Assembly (NCBI GenBank): GCA_964578345.1
Contig: CAZOCP010000001.1
Span: forward strand, 1-64,000
Origin: VGKP01 sp964578345
GTDB taxonomy: Archaea > Nanobdellota > Nanobdellia > Pacearchaeales > GW2011-AR1
Direction: 5' to 3'
DNA length: 64,000 nt
This document shows, one piece after another, positions 16,067 to 24,837 of this stretch. Position 1 is the stretch's first letter. Each line of letters opens with the position of its first letter. The notes beneath the pieces were generated by a model that saw only the letters and a list, made by a program, of their open reading frames with translations, was not told the DNA's origin and ran no database searches. Position numbers and translations under genes: made by a program.

Positions 16067-18220
16067 TTATATATTTCCAAGAGCAATTGCAGCCAAAACA
16101 GTTAGAGCAAGAATTGAAGCCAAAGCAGTTGCCGTATATAAAAGAACTCCGATCCTTAAGTTTTTACTCAATTCTGATTTTTCTTTTAATGGGTCTCTTC
16201 CCACATCAACAGTTACAAGAGCAGAAGTAAGAATAAAGATTATTTCAATTACATAAATTCCTATGCTAATTTGCATAAAATAGGGAGGAATCATCTTAGT
16301 AATATCAAATATCTGCACAATGTTCTCTATTGAACCAAGACTGCCTGCCGCTTGCTCAGAGCCTGCCGAAGCACTTATTGTTTGTATTTTATTTAGAATT
16401 AAAGTTATCATTGTTGATAAACCGACTACTATTCCTGCTAGAAGGGGGGCAAGGAAAGTCATATTGGATTTCATATCTGAAATAACTTCTGCCAGTAGGT
16501 CTTTAAGGCGCTGGTTTATTTTTTGGATGTTTTTTACATATTCTGAAATAGACATTAATGATCTGGCGGCGACTTGAAGGCCTTTTTTAACGGACTCTAC
16601 CAAAATGCGCATTGATGTAGCAATTAAAGCTGAAGGGTAATATGTAATTGCTCCTCGTTTTTTGTCAAAAACTGCTGACTCTAGTGGCATTCCCATCTGT
16701 TGGATATTTTGGTTTACAATGGAAAAAAAGCTGTGAGTTATCTGGCTTTGAGTAGATTCTGCAACTTTTCCGAAAGCAATTTCCGCAGGAATTCCGTCGC
16801 CAAGCCTATTGCCAATATGAAAAAGAGAGTTGGTAAATTCCTCTTCTAGCTGTTTAGTCTGATTCCTGGCTTTAATTAATTCTGATGTTTTTTTTCTGTA
16901 GGCATAAAAGAAAAAAAGACCTATTGAAAACGGCACAAATAAGCTGAGAAGCGTGGATAGGGGGCCAAAGGGCCCGATTTTCTTTCCATCAATAACCTTG
17001 AACTCAAAAAGTTTTGTAGCTCTAAATGCATCGTTTTCTATTCCTATTTCTTCAAAAGTATAATCACTTTTTATATGAAAATAAGAAGTTAAGGAGTCTA
17101 TTTGAAATATGAAAGGAAGCAGGCCAATTATCAGAAAGGGCAATGAAATGAGCGCCGCAGTAATCCATGGTTTTTTAGAAGTGAATTTTTTATATTCTGG
17201 ATTTAACTCAAGAACCGAGCTTTCTCCATATCCTCCTGGGCGTTTGAGAAGTATTTCTGAGGCAAGATAAAAGACGAATAGAGGGATTAAAAAATTAAAT
17301 AAAATAAATATATGTTGCCATTGAATCACTCCTTGTAGAAGAGTTGAAGCGAGAGGAATAAGTGCAAGTCCTAGAGTTGGAAGAATAATCCCCAACATGT
17401 AAATGTTTGTTAGAGGAGAGCGGATTTCTCTGCTATACTTAAGCATCTTTTCATATATCCCATCTAAAATTACCTGCAGGGATTTTTCTAATATCTGAAC
17501 TCTGCGGTTTTCGGAAGGTTCGTAGAGAGAAGATTCTACTAAATGGAATGATTCTATAAATTCAGGAGCATAGTCTCTCCAACTTTCTAAGTATGAGTCT
17601 AAAGATTGTTTTATTGTAGGATATTTTCCTATTTCTACATCATAAAAAATCTTTTTGAAGTCTAAAGCTAGAGGGCCTTCTAAATGCTGAGATGCAAACT
17701 CAACGGCCCTTTCGAGATTTGAAGTATGTTTCATATATACAACAATATATAGAATTGCAGGCACCATCTGTGACGATGCTTTCATCCTCCAAATATTTGC
17801 CAGTCTTTTCGGCATAGTATAAGTATAATAGAATATGAACATGCTCGCCATCACTCCTAAAAACAAAAATAAAAGTTGAATAGAGCCGTTTATTAAATAT
17901 ATGGCAACGCCAATAGATACTGTTACAAAAAAAGCTATTAACATAGAAACAATTGATAATGTTAAAGCTTGGCTCGGCTCAACTTCTAGATGGGCAATTT
18001 TTAGAAACTTTTCTACTCTAACTCGGTCTTTTTCTGCCATCTTTATTTTTATTAGATTTCCCAAAGACTTAACCCATCTTTCATAACGGGAGATCTCAGG
18101 AAGCATATCTTTTTTGAACTGTACATAGTCTGGAGAATATCCGGCTTGTTTTCCTGAAGATTCTATTTGAGACTCTATTTTCTGCTTATACTTATCTAGT
18201 ATATCGTCGACGCTTCCCAT
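16067..18220 (-). CDS. Type IV pilus platform protein (TadC/ArlJ-like, T2SSF)
   Basis: A 717-residue integral membrane protein with two copies of the T2SSF fold. The first spans about residues 90-330, the second about 420-710, and each has a cytoplasmic helical bundle between membrane helices (YMKHTSNLERAVEFASQHL; LGDGIPAEIAFGKVAEST). This is the duplicated layout of archaeal pilus and archaellum platform proteins (ArlJ, TadC), which work with a secretion ATPase to assemble pilins. It is transcribed away from the eleven-gene prepilin operon that begins about 600 bp to its right. No ATPase gene lies next to it. Confidence 0.85.
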   Translation of the reverse strand: MGSVDDILDKYKQKIESQIESSGKQAGYSPDYVQFKKDMLPEISRYERWVKSLGNLIKIKMAEKDRVRVEKFLKIAHLEVEPSQALTLSIVSMLIAFFVTVSIGVAIYLINGSIQLLFLFLGVMASMFIFYYTYTMPKRLANIWRMKASSQMVPAILYIVVYMKHTSNLERAVEFASQHLEGPLALDFKKIFYDVEIGKYPTIKQSLDSYLESWRDYAPEFIESFHLVESSLYEPSENRRVQILEKSLQVILDGIYEKMLKYSREIRSPLTNIYMLGIILPTLGLALIPLASTLLQGVIQWQHIFILFNFLIPLFVFYLASEILLKRPGGYGESSVLELNPEYKKFTSKKPWITAALISLPFLIIGLLPFIFQIDSLTSYFHIKSDYTFEEIGIENDAFRATKLFEFKVIDGKKIGPFGPLSTLLSLFVPFSIGLFFFYAYRKKTSELIKARNQTKQLEEEFTNSLFHIGNRLGDGIPAEIAFGKVAESTQSQITHSFFSIVNQNIQQMGMPLESAVFDKKRGAITYYPSALIATSMRILVESVKKGLQVAARSLMSISEYVKNIQKINQRLKDLLAEVISDMKSNMTFLAPLLAGIVVGLSTMITLILNKIQTISASAGSEQAAGSLGSIENIVQIFDITKMIPPYFMQISIGIYVIEIIFILTSALVTVDVGRDPLKEKSELSKNLRIGVLLYTATALASILALTVLAAIALGNI

Positions 18221-18460
18221 CTTTTATTTAAAAGAAGAAGGTAAATGAAGTTATAAATGATGCGGTTCTTCCAGCTCTCTAGAAAGTTTCTCTGAAAAAT
18301 AACATTTTTTGATTATTAGCTAAGAAGGTGAAAGATAAATTACTCCTGAAATTTCAAAAATTCTAACAAAGTTTGTTTGATTGTTTAGGTTGAACGAGGT
18401 TTTATTCAATTATGAAATAGACCTGAAAAATATATAAGCTAACTAAGAGACTAATAAAAA

Positions 18461-18652
18461 ATGGAACAAACAAAAGAAATAATAGAATTAAGAAATGACG
18501 TAAACAGTTTGAGAGAGGTAATTGAGAATTTAGCAATTCTTATGAATAAAAAACTGATAAAGGAATTACAAGAAGAATCTAAATATATAGAAGCCGGAGA
18601 GTATCTAACTAAGCAAGAATTTGAAAGAAAACATAAAGTTAAAATAAATTAA
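18461..18652 (+). CDS. Orphan antitoxin-like small protein
   Basis: A 63-residue helical protein: an N-terminal coiled coil (IIELRNDVNSLREVIENL), a Lys/Glu middle, and a GEYLTKQEFERKH ending. This plan resembles archaeal antitoxin-type proteins encoded just before RelE or PIN toxins. No toxin gene follows; the next plus-strand gene is the first prepilin, 150 bp downstream. It is therefore either an orphan antitoxin or something else. Confidence 0.4.
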   Translation: MEQTKEIIELRNDVNSLREVIENLAILMNKKLIKELQEESKYIEAGEYLTKQEFERKHKVKIN

Positions 18653-18800
18653 TATCTTTATAATATCCTCTTTTTATATAATCATCGCATTCATCTTTGT
18701 GTTTTATAGATAAAAGCCATATTTCTTTCGTGTGCTGCAGTAGAAACGCAATAATTTTCTGAAGAGGTAGATTTATTAATATTAATAAAGGATTATAAAC

Positions 18801-18953
18801 ATGGGACACAAAAGAGGAGAACTAACCTGGGCGGTCATCCCGTGGATTATTGCTCTGATTGTGCTGGCTTTAGTTTTTATACTATATTTGCTGCTCTCTG
18901 GAAAATTAGATGCTGTCTCAGATTTTATCACAAAAACTCTGAGGTTTGGATGA
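18801..18953 (+). CDS. Prepilin-like protein 1 (50 aa)
   Basis: The first gene of the run. It encodes 50 residues: MGHKRGELTWAVIPW and a single hydrophobic helix, then a short tail. KRG|E before the helix is a class III (type IV prepilin) cleavage site, cut after the glycine by an A24 peptidase. Its stop overlaps the next ATG (ATGA). A minimal pilin without globular domain may be the structural or spacer subunit. Confidence 0.6.
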   Translation: MGHKRGELTWAVIPWIIALIVLALVFILYLLLSGKLDAVSDFITKTLRFG

Positions 18954-19837
18954 AGTGTTCACTTTCTAAAAAAGGAGAAGTGGGCCTTAACGTTCTTTTA
19001 TTAGGAATATTAGCGTTTGTTATTCTTGTGTTGGTTGCTTGGTTTCTGTTCTATTTTTTTCAAGGCAGGATAAATCCTTTTTTTGATTCTTTAGGATTTA
19101 ACTTGACAAAGCCAGTTGCTGTTGAAGAGGAGATTTTTAGATTTAGATTGGGCAGCGAAGCAATAGAATATTATGACGGAAACAGATGGAATCCCGTGCC
19201 TCTGCCTAAAGCAAATGATCCAAGAAGAAAATCAGACTTACAATTAAACGATAAATTTTTCTTGCATGACGAAATTGGGAGTGTGTTTTTTTATTCTTAT
19301 TTTACTCAAAATAGAATACAAAAAAATATTATGCGTTTGGATGGAGGAAAGGGAGGCATTGAAATTAAAGGCTTTAGAAAGGGGCCTGATAAATATGATA
19401 AAAATACGTTTAGATTTTATATATTTCTAACCGCATCAATTGGCCAAGAAACAAATGCAGAATACCTGCTTGATCATGAAGGAAAATTGTACAAATGGCC
19501 GAATAGAGAAGGATATGACGATGTTGTCAGAACGTCAAGTTTAGATAGATATGATAAAGCTCTTGTCGGATCTGAAGAATCAAATATTATAATTAATTAT
19601 GAATCTGAATTTTCTAGAATAGAAAATCCAGACGATATTGAAAAGCAAATTGTGCAAAAGGCAGAAGAGTGGAGGGATTCGGTATTGAAGCAGCCAATTA
19701 AATTTGTTTATTATTCTGATTCTAGTCTAAAAGATAAGAAAGAGATAATGGTCTGCATTAATAAAAGAGATCAGGATCTTATTGTTAATCTTGCCAAAAA
19801 ATGGGAGGGAGGTGAATGTGACTATAAAGAAAAATAA
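18950..19837 (+). CDS. Prepilin-like protein 2 (295 aa)
   Basis: Begun at the ATG at 18950, which overlaps the previous stop; the frame is open further upstream, but that part overlaps gene 1. It begins MKCSLSKKGEVGLNVLLLG with a KKG|E prepilin site and one membrane helix (about residues 13-35). A soluble domain of about 255 residues follows, rich in charged and aromatic residues and with few cysteines (one near the end). It is probably an exported minor pilin or adhesin head. No sequence family recognised. Confidence 0.65.
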   Translation: MKCSLSKKGEVGLNVLLLGILAFVILVLVAWFLFYFFQGRINPFFDSLGFNLTKPVAVEEEIFRFRLGSEAIEYYDGNRWNPVPLPKANDPRRKSDLQLNDKFFLHDEIGSVFFYSYFTQNRIQKNIMRLDGGKGGIEIKGFRKGPDKYDKNTFRFYIFLTASIGQETNAEYLLDHEGKLYKWPNREGYDDVVRTSSLDRYDKALVGSEESNIIINYESEFSRIENPDDIEKQIVQKAEEWRDSVLKQPIKFVYYSDSSLKDKKEIMVCINKRDQDLIVNLAKKWEGGECDYKEK

Positions 19838-19946
19838 AAGAGCTGAATTGAGTGGAACAAGCATAGTAAGCATTATACTCTGGATTGTTTTTTTGATCTT
19901 ATTAGGAACTTCTATTTGGTTTTTAATTAATAAGCAGACGGCGTAA
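19818..19946 (+). CDS. Prepilin-like protein 3 (42 aa, GTG start)
   Basis: A 42-residue protein starts at GTG 19818, placed just after a strong ribosome-binding site (GGGAGGTGA) within the end of gene 2. It begins with a Lys-rich stretch and KRAELSG, a prepilin site of the KRA|E kind, then a single hydrophobic helix and a six-residue tail. Like gene 1 it has no globular domain. An ATG two bases earlier is in a frame that stops at once. Confidence 0.55.
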   Translation: MTIKKNKRAELSGTSIVSIILWIVFLILLGTSIWFLINKQTA

Positions 19947-19977
19947 TTGTTATAAAGTCAGATTTCTTTATGATTAC

Positions 19978-21114
19978 ATGAAAAAAGGGGAGCTTAGTTC
20001 GGCAGTGGTTATTCCTTTAATTTTAATTATCGCTGCTTTTTTAATCATTCTTGCCTTTCTTGTCCGCAATCTTTATTTTAGTGAGCTAATAACTGATGAG
20101 ACTTGTAAACTTTCAGTTATAACTAGAGCGACCGCACCTAAGAGTGTACAGCACACAGTTCCTTTAAAATGCCAGACAAAAAAAATCTGCTTGACTTCTG
20201 GAAAAGGAAAGTGTGAAGAAGCTTTTGCAGGAGAGAAAGCCCAATTTATAAAAATTCCTGATATCAGAAACCCAAAAAATGATAATCCTGAAAAAATAAG
20301 GGAAGCAGCTGTAATGATTGAAGAAGCAAGTGCGCAGGCAATGTATGACTGCTGGAACATAATGGGGCAGGGCAAAGTTGATTTATTCCATAATTTATAT
20401 ACAGTTTCAGGAGCCGCATCGGGGAAAGTCGCTTGCGTTATATGCTCCAGAGTTGCTATTGACAAAGGCGTCAATAAAAACGTTCTGGATAATATAGACA
20501 TTAATGAATATATGAGAACGCATCAAGTTCCAGGAAGCAGTTTGACCTACTTACAAGCCTTTACTGATAAAAGTGTAAACTCTTATTCAAAGGTTGACAG
20601 TGGATTCACTTACGAAAAATACAATGAAGAAATTGACAAGATCCTCGGAGATGACAATAATGTTGAGTCTGAGACCGATAGGCTTTCTAAAGTGAAATTC
20701 GAGGAATGGTCTTCTTCATGTGAAGAAAAAATAGATGGCAAATGTGTGAATAGACAGATGGTGTTTGTGTTCAGCCAAATTAAGACAGAGAGTATAAAAG
20801 ATTATCTATCAAGGGCATCAGAAGTAGGATTAACTCTTGGAGTAACTTCTTTTGTGACTCCTGTTGTTAGAAATATAGCCACAAAAATTATCTTTCACCC
20901 TACAGGCGCAGTTGTTTCTTTAGTAGCAGGAAGTGCTGCCGTAGGTTATGGAGTTTATAATGTGAGGCAGGGACAGCTTGCTGCAATCGGCCACTGTGGT
21001 CAGTTTACTTCTGGCGATAAAGATGCGCAATATGGGTGTTCGTTAGTGCAAGGTGTTAATTATAATATCAATGATATTGATGCGTTATGCCCGATTATTC
21101 AGGGAGGAAATTGA
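19978..21114 (+). CDS. Prepilin-like protein 4 (378 aa, Cys-rich)
   Basis: Starts MKKGELSSAVVIPLILII: KKG|E plus a membrane helix to about residue 28. The exported part contains roughly a dozen cysteines, with a pattern CQTKKICLTSGKGKC early, and near residue 280-310 a second hydrophobic stretch (SLVAGSAAVGYGVY). The length suggests a large surface subunit stabilised by disulfides. It follows gene 3 by 31 bp with a TATA-like AT stretch, so a second internal promoter is possible. Confidence 0.65.
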   Translation: MKKGELSSAVVIPLILIIAAFLIILAFLVRNLYFSELITDETCKLSVITRATAPKSVQHTVPLKCQTKKICLTSGKGKCEEAFAGEKAQFIKIPDIRNPKNDNPEKIREAAVMIEEASAQAMYDCWNIMGQGKVDLFHNLYTVSGAASGKVACVICSRVAIDKGVNKNVLDNIDINEYMRTHQVPGSSLTYLQAFTDKSVNSYSKVDSGFTYEKYNEEIDKILGDDNNVESETDRLSKVKFEEWSSSCEEKIDGKCVNRQMVFVFSQIKTESIKDYLSRASEVGLTLGVTSFVTPVVRNIATKIIFHPTGAVVSLVAGSAAVGYGVYNVRQGQLAAIGHCGQFTSGDKDAQYGCSLVQGVNYNINDIDALCPIIQGGN

Positions 21115-21117
21115 ATT

Positions 21118-21717
21118 ATGAATCAGAAAGGCATTCTCGCTTCAAATACACTAGGGGTTATTATTGCAGTTATTGCTTTAGCATTACTGTCTGTTGGAGT
21201 ATATGGGGCTGTGAAATCTTATATTTATCAGGATAGAGAGAGCGCAAAAAATGTTTTGGACAGCGTCGAATCAAAGATTAATGCTCTAGATAATGTTGGA
21301 AAAACTTCTTTTCCTATTCACGGGCCAAAAGATTGGTATTTGACTGCCTGGGGGCTTGAAGAAAAAGAATCTAACAAACCTGAAAAATGCTATTTCAAAA
21401 GCTGCATCTGCATATGCAAGGCCTCTCTTAATATAGGAGATTCAAAGGATAAACTTATATCGCTCTGCCAATCTACAGGTATTTGCAGGTTCCCTGAATT
21501 TTCTAAAATTGAAGTCCGAGGGGTCAATTTTGAGAAATATGCAAGAGCAGAGCAAGCAGGTTTGGGGGCGGGGGATATTTATAGCGGGACTCCCTCTGAG
21601 AAAGGAAAGGCAGAATATATTAAATTTAAAGGAACTCTTATTGAAGTACAAGTTGAAATGAAGGACAAAAAAACTTTAGTTATTAGTGATATTTCCTCTC
21701 TTGATGAGCAAAATTAA
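21118..21717 (+). CDS. Prepilin-like protein 5 (199 aa)
   Basis: Begins MNQKGILASNTLGVIIAVI: QKG|I followed by a membrane helix to about residue 30. The soluble domain of 165 residues contains a cysteine cluster (KCYFKSCICICKASLN) and further cysteines, matching a disulfide-bonded exported fold. It follows the stop of gene 4 by only 3 nt. Confidence 0.65.
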   Translation: MNQKGILASNTLGVIIAVIALALLSVGVYGAVKSYIYQDRESAKNVLDSVESKINALDNVGKTSFPIHGPKDWYLTAWGLEEKESNKPEKCYFKSCICICKASLNIGDSKDKLISLCQSTGICRFPEFSKIEVRGVNFEKYARAEQAGLGAGDIYSGTPSEKGKAEYIKFKGTLIEVQVEMKDKKTLVISDISSLDEQN

Positions 21718-21718
21718 A

Positions 21719-22195
21719 ATGAATAAAAGAGCAGAAGAAAATTATGATGACAGTCTTTTAATGAGTAACGTAGTCTATATTCTCCTTTTATTCATTTTTA
21801 CAGCTGGGATAATTTATTTCGTGTTTGATCAAAAGCAGGGAGCTGGTGTGTGGGGAGAATTTTATGCGCAAGAAATTGCAAAATTAATCGATTTGAGTGA
21901 GCCTGGAGAGGAAGTTATAATAGATGTACAGCTTGCAACAGAAATTGCCAAGAGAAACAAAGTTGCTAGTTCCAGTGAGATTTTTTCTATTGACAACTTA
22001 GATAATGAGGTGTGCGTGAAATTGTCTCCCACTAGGAAAAATTGCGTTTCTTATTTTCAGGATGTTGATGTTGTTAATTTGGAGCTGGAGTTGGGACAGC
22101 CAGAGAACCTCCTTAGTTTTAAAATTAAAGAGCCCAAACTAACGGAACAAAGTACGCCAAATGAAATAAAGGAGCGTGAAAATGAAAAAAGGTAA
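21719..22195 (+). CDS. Prepilin-like protein 6 (158 aa)
   Basis: The ATG at 21719 lies one base after the previous stop. It begins MNKRAEENYDDSLLMSNVVY; KRA|E is the presumed processing site, although the membrane helix (about residues 18-35) starts later than in its neighbours. An acidic soluble domain with two cysteines follows. The last 14 nt overlap gene 7. Confidence 0.6.
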   Translation: MNKRAEENYDDSLLMSNVVYILLLFIFTAGIIYFVFDQKQGAGVWGEFYAQEIAKLIDLSEPGEEVIIDVQLATEIAKRNKVASSSEIFSIDNLDNEVCVKLSPTRKNCVSYFQDVDVVNLELELGQPENLLSFKIKEPKLTEQSTPNEIKERENEKR

Positions 22196-22616
22196 TGTGG
22201 GGGGTCCTGCGACGATGAGCTTTTCTTTTTTGTTCTTAATGGCGTTTATAATTGGAGTTATCGCCTTAGGAGTTTACTTATTCTTCGGAGCAAAAAACAG
22301 CAATTTCATGGAAAATGAGGCAGAAATTCTAGCTTATAGGCTGGAAAAGTGCATTCTTGAAAAAGAAGTTGATTTCGAAAAAGCATATCAGCAATGCGGG
22401 CTGAACAAAAACGCCATTGAAAAATATTCTATTATTCAAATATTAAAAAATGATAAAGAAGTTTTTTCAGTAAACAAAGGAAAAGTTGAGAGCTGTTTAT
22501 TTAAGGGAAATAAGAAAAACCCTGAAGCTCAAAAATGTGCAATTAAAAATATTTTTAAAGGAAAAGATAAATTTGATATATTAGCGGGCAGTTTTAATAA
22601 GGGCAGGAAGGGCTGA
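22182..22616 (+). CDS. Prepilin-like protein 7 (144 aa)
   Basis: The start ATG 22182 is preferred over GTG 22176 because GGAG lies 7 nt before it. It reads MKKGNVGGPATMSFSF: KKG|N and a membrane helix at about residues 12-34. The soluble part is short, lysine-rich and contains four cysteines. It is separated from gene 8 by 4 bp. Confidence 0.6.
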   Translation: MKKGNVGGPATMSFSFLFLMAFIIGVIALGVYLFFGAKNSNFMENEAEILAYRLEKCILEKEVDFEKAYQQCGLNKNAIEKYSIIQILKNDKEVFSVNKGKVESCLFKGNKKNPEAQKCAIKNIFKGKDKFDILAGSFNKGRKG

Positions 22617-22620
22617 AAGC

Positions 22621-23325
22621 ATGAAGAAAATTTTTAATAAAAAAGCGCAGCTGGATCAGGCTTTTAGCTTTTTCCCTGTTTTTCTTCTGATTTTTTTCAT
22701 GGGGGCGGTTTTTATTATTTTATCTGTCGGGCTTTCAAATCTTAAGAATCCGACTTCACCCAATCAAGAATCTTTTGCTACAAATTTAGATATTTTGCTG
22801 AAAGAAATAGATGTTAGTATGGGAGAACTAAATGAAATAAATCCAGAAGAGGCATACAAATTACAAGGAAAGTTTTTTCTGGAGCAGGATTATATAATAG
22901 TGGATAAAGGACCCTTTACCGGAGGAGGAAGAATCTTTGCAATTTCGAATGATAAAAGAAAAGAAATCTCTCTTGCAGAAGGAATGATAAGAGCCGGAAA
23001 GCAGGACAAGGACTTTTCTTACTATAGATATATATTTGACAAGGGTATTGAAGATTTTCTTTTAAATGACAATGCTTTTTCCGACGAAGAAAAAATATGT
23101 TTGTTTTTAAGTATTTTTAAAGGAACTGCTTTTCGCAGTTATTTTTTCATGAAAGAAAAAGGCAAAATTTCAAATTTAGTTGCCCGCAAAGGTATTGATA
23201 CTCCTGAGTTTTTGGGCGGAATGCGTGATAAAATGAAAGAATATTTTGATAGCTCATCAAAGGTTTTAGTTGTTGTTGATGGAGAAAAAAGAGAGATTAC
23301 TTCTTATTACGGGAGGTGTTTGTAA
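22621..23325 (+). CDS. Prepilin-like protein 8 (234 aa)
   Basis: Begins MKKIFNKKAQLDQAFSFF: KKA|Q, then a membrane helix at about residues 15-37. A soluble domain of roughly 195 residues follows with an FTGGGRIFAIS segment. Its last base is the first base of gene 9's ATG (TAATG), so translation is coupled. Confidence 0.6.
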   Translation: MKKIFNKKAQLDQAFSFFPVFLLIFFMGAVFIILSVGLSNLKNPTSPNQESFATNLDILLKEIDVSMGELNEINPEEAYKLQGKFFLEQDYIIVDKGPFTGGGRIFAISNDKRKEISLAEGMIRAGKQDKDFSYYRYIFDKGIEDFLLNDNAFSDEEKICLFLSIFKGTAFRSYFFMKEKGKISNLVARKGIDTPEFLGGMRDKMKEYFDSSSKVLVVVDGEKREITSYYGRCL

Positions 23326-23810
23326 TGGGCCTTTATGAAAAAAAAGGTAATGTTCCAACTATCCTTTTATTTATGGTTGCCTTAGGATTAATGGTTATGA
23401 CTTTATTTGCTTTTGCAGGCTATAATGACCTCAGAAATAATCTCTCCCATGCCATCTCTAATGCCGTTTCAGAGGCGGAATTTAATTATAAGTATATTGT
23501 TAAAACCGCAGAATTGGCTGGAAAAGAAGCAATAGTCGAAAGCAAACCAGAGGAAGTGAAAGAAAATTTTATTAAAATTACTGCTTTGAAAGATATGCGC
23601 ATGGATAATCTTGGAAATTTCTTTGGAAAAATCCGGAATAGAGAATTTGTTTTTGAAAAAAGGCGCGGTTTGTTTGTGCTGGAAATAGATGACTTGTTTG
23701 TCAGGGCGCAGAGCGGAAAGAACAAAATAAAGAGAAATTTTGATTTGGTTATAGAATTTAGAGAAAATGGAGAAGTACATAAGATTTATAAAGAATTGAG
23801 GAATGAATAA
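23325..23810 (+). CDS. Prepilin-like protein 9 (161 aa)
   Basis: Starts at ATG 23325, 6 nt after GGGAGGTG, the strongest ribosome-binding site in the operon. MGLYEKKGNVPTILLF gives KKG|N and a membrane helix to about residue 31. The exported domain is Lys/Glu-rich, without cysteines, and ends in a beta-rich stretch. The sequence MVALGLMVMTLFAFAGYN fits a pilin helix with an aromatic end. Confidence 0.6.
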   Translation: MGLYEKKGNVPTILLFMVALGLMVMTLFAFAGYNDLRNNLSHAISNAVSEAEFNYKYIVKTAELAGKEAIVESKPEEVKENFIKITALKDMRMDNLGNFFGKIRNREFVFEKRRGLFVLEIDDLFVRAQSGKNKIKRNFDLVIEFRENGEVHKIYKELRNE

Positions 23811-23813
23811 TAT

Positions 23814-24338
23814 ATGGCTGTTGAAAAGAGGATGAATAGAAAAGGGCAAGAAGGTATTTCAATAGGCACTCTTCTTATAATTGTTTTAGGTGTTGTAGTT
23901 GTAGTTGTTTTGATTTTAGGAGTTACTGGGAATTTGAATTTTATTTTTGAAAAGATAAACTTGCTGCCAGGACAGAGTTTAGAAACTGTTGCGCAAGGCT
24001 GTAATATTGCTGCAAAAACTGGGCTGAAAGTTGATTATTGCGATACTTTCAAAAAAATCAAAATTGATGGTAAAACAGAATATATTAACTGTGAAGACAA
24101 CAGGGTTCAAAGAGGATTGGATGAAGATGCTAAAAGCAAAACGGCTGCCTGGACAGATACGGCCGCCGCCTGTTCATTAAATGCAGGAAAGAAGCCCGAA
24201 CAAGTGCAATGCACTAAACTTATTAATGAATTATCCGGTGAGAAAGGAAAAAAAGACTGTGCAAAACTAGCTAAAGTAAATGGACAATTGTGTAGTGATG
24301 CCGAGAAAAATTGTGATCCAACTAAACTCCCTAAATAA
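23814..24338 (+). CDS. Prepilin-like protein 10 (Cys-rich, paralogue of 11)
   Basis: MNRKGQEGISIGTLLIIV at 23832 carries RKG|Q and the membrane helix; the ATG at 23814 adds six residues, and either start is possible. The exported part has eight cysteines: one just after the helix (QGCNIAA), then YC, INCEDNR and others. The first half aligns with gene 11 (CNIA...YC...C.DNR versus CEIAC...YCC...CNDNR), so the two are tandem duplicates. Confidence 0.65.
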   Translation: MAVEKRMNRKGQEGISIGTLLIIVLGVVVVVVLILGVTGNLNFIFEKINLLPGQSLETVAQGCNIAAKTGLKVDYCDTFKKIKIDGKTEYINCEDNRVQRGLDEDAKSKTAAWTDTAAACSLNAGKKPEQVQCTKLINELSGEKGKKDCAKLAKVNGQLCSDAEKNCDPTKLPK

Positions 24339-24366
24339 AAAAATGATAAATACAGGAGGTAAAACA

Positions 24367-24678
24367 ATGATAAATAAAAAAGGACTGGAATTAGCAATAT
24401 CTACTCTTATTTTGATAATATTAGGAATAGTTATTTTAATTGGGCTGCTTTATGCTGTAACGGGAGGATTTAAGAAATTTAAGAGCACAACTGACCCACT
24501 GCTTCAAAGTGTAGAGGGCAGTGCTGTGAAGAAAGCGTGTGAGATTGCTTGTCAAGGAGAAGATAAGATAACATATTGCTGCAAAGAGCAGAGTATTTCT
24601 GGAACAAAATTGAAGTGTAATGATAACAGGCTGGAGATTGAGTGTCCCTTGAGATGTGAAGGATTTTCCTGCGGTTAA
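24367..24678 (+). CDS. Prepilin-like protein 11 (8-Cys domain)
   Basis: The ATG at 24367 is chosen because CAGGAGGT lies 7 nt upstream; the frame is open earlier. MINKKGLELAISTLILI gives KKG|L and a helix to about residue 30. The 55-residue exported domain contains eight cysteines, including YCC and CPLRCEGFSC, suggesting a small disulfide-knotted fold. It ends the operon; a repeat-rich intergenic region follows. Confidence 0.65.
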   Translation: MINKKGLELAISTLILIILGIVILIGLLYAVTGGFKKFKSTTDPLLQSVEGSAVKKACEIACQGEDKITYCCKEQSISGTKLKCNDNRLEIECPLRCEGFSCG

Positions 24679-24736
24679 GCCCATGTTTTGTAACATATTA
24701 CTTGGATGGGTTCTGTTAACTTATTCTGCAAACATT

Positions 24737-24749
24737 ACGCCTTCGGCGT
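24737..24749. repeat. GC palindrome of the dispersed repeat family
   Basis: ACGCCTTCGGCGT forms a 5-bp stem with a 3-nt loop just downstream of the prepilin operon. The following TTAATCTTGCTTAA and the text around it align, with small gaps, with 63103-63140. It may act as a transcription terminator for the operon, but it has no T tract. Confidence 0.5.
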
Positions 24750-24799
24750 TTAATCTTGCTTAACCAAAATTGTCAGAGATAGCATCGCAAGAATATCCT

Positions 24800-24818
24800 T
24801 CCCCCACCCGACGGCGCG
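24800..24818 (+). repeat. 19-nt direct repeat, copy 1
   Basis: TCCCCCACCCGACGGCGCG occurs here and again at 25682-25700. The two copies flank the hypothetical gene 24838-25596. At this copy only the right arm of the long hairpin seen at 25674 is kept. Confidence 0.7.
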
Positions 24819-24837
24819 ATAACTAAATTATGAAAAA

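Noticed and set aside
18653..18785. Minus-strand frame (EIWLLSIKHKDECDDYIKRG) after the antitoxin-like gene, as a possible toxin remnant
   Set aside because: No start codon, wrong orientation for a toxin partner, no recognisable RelE or PIN motif.
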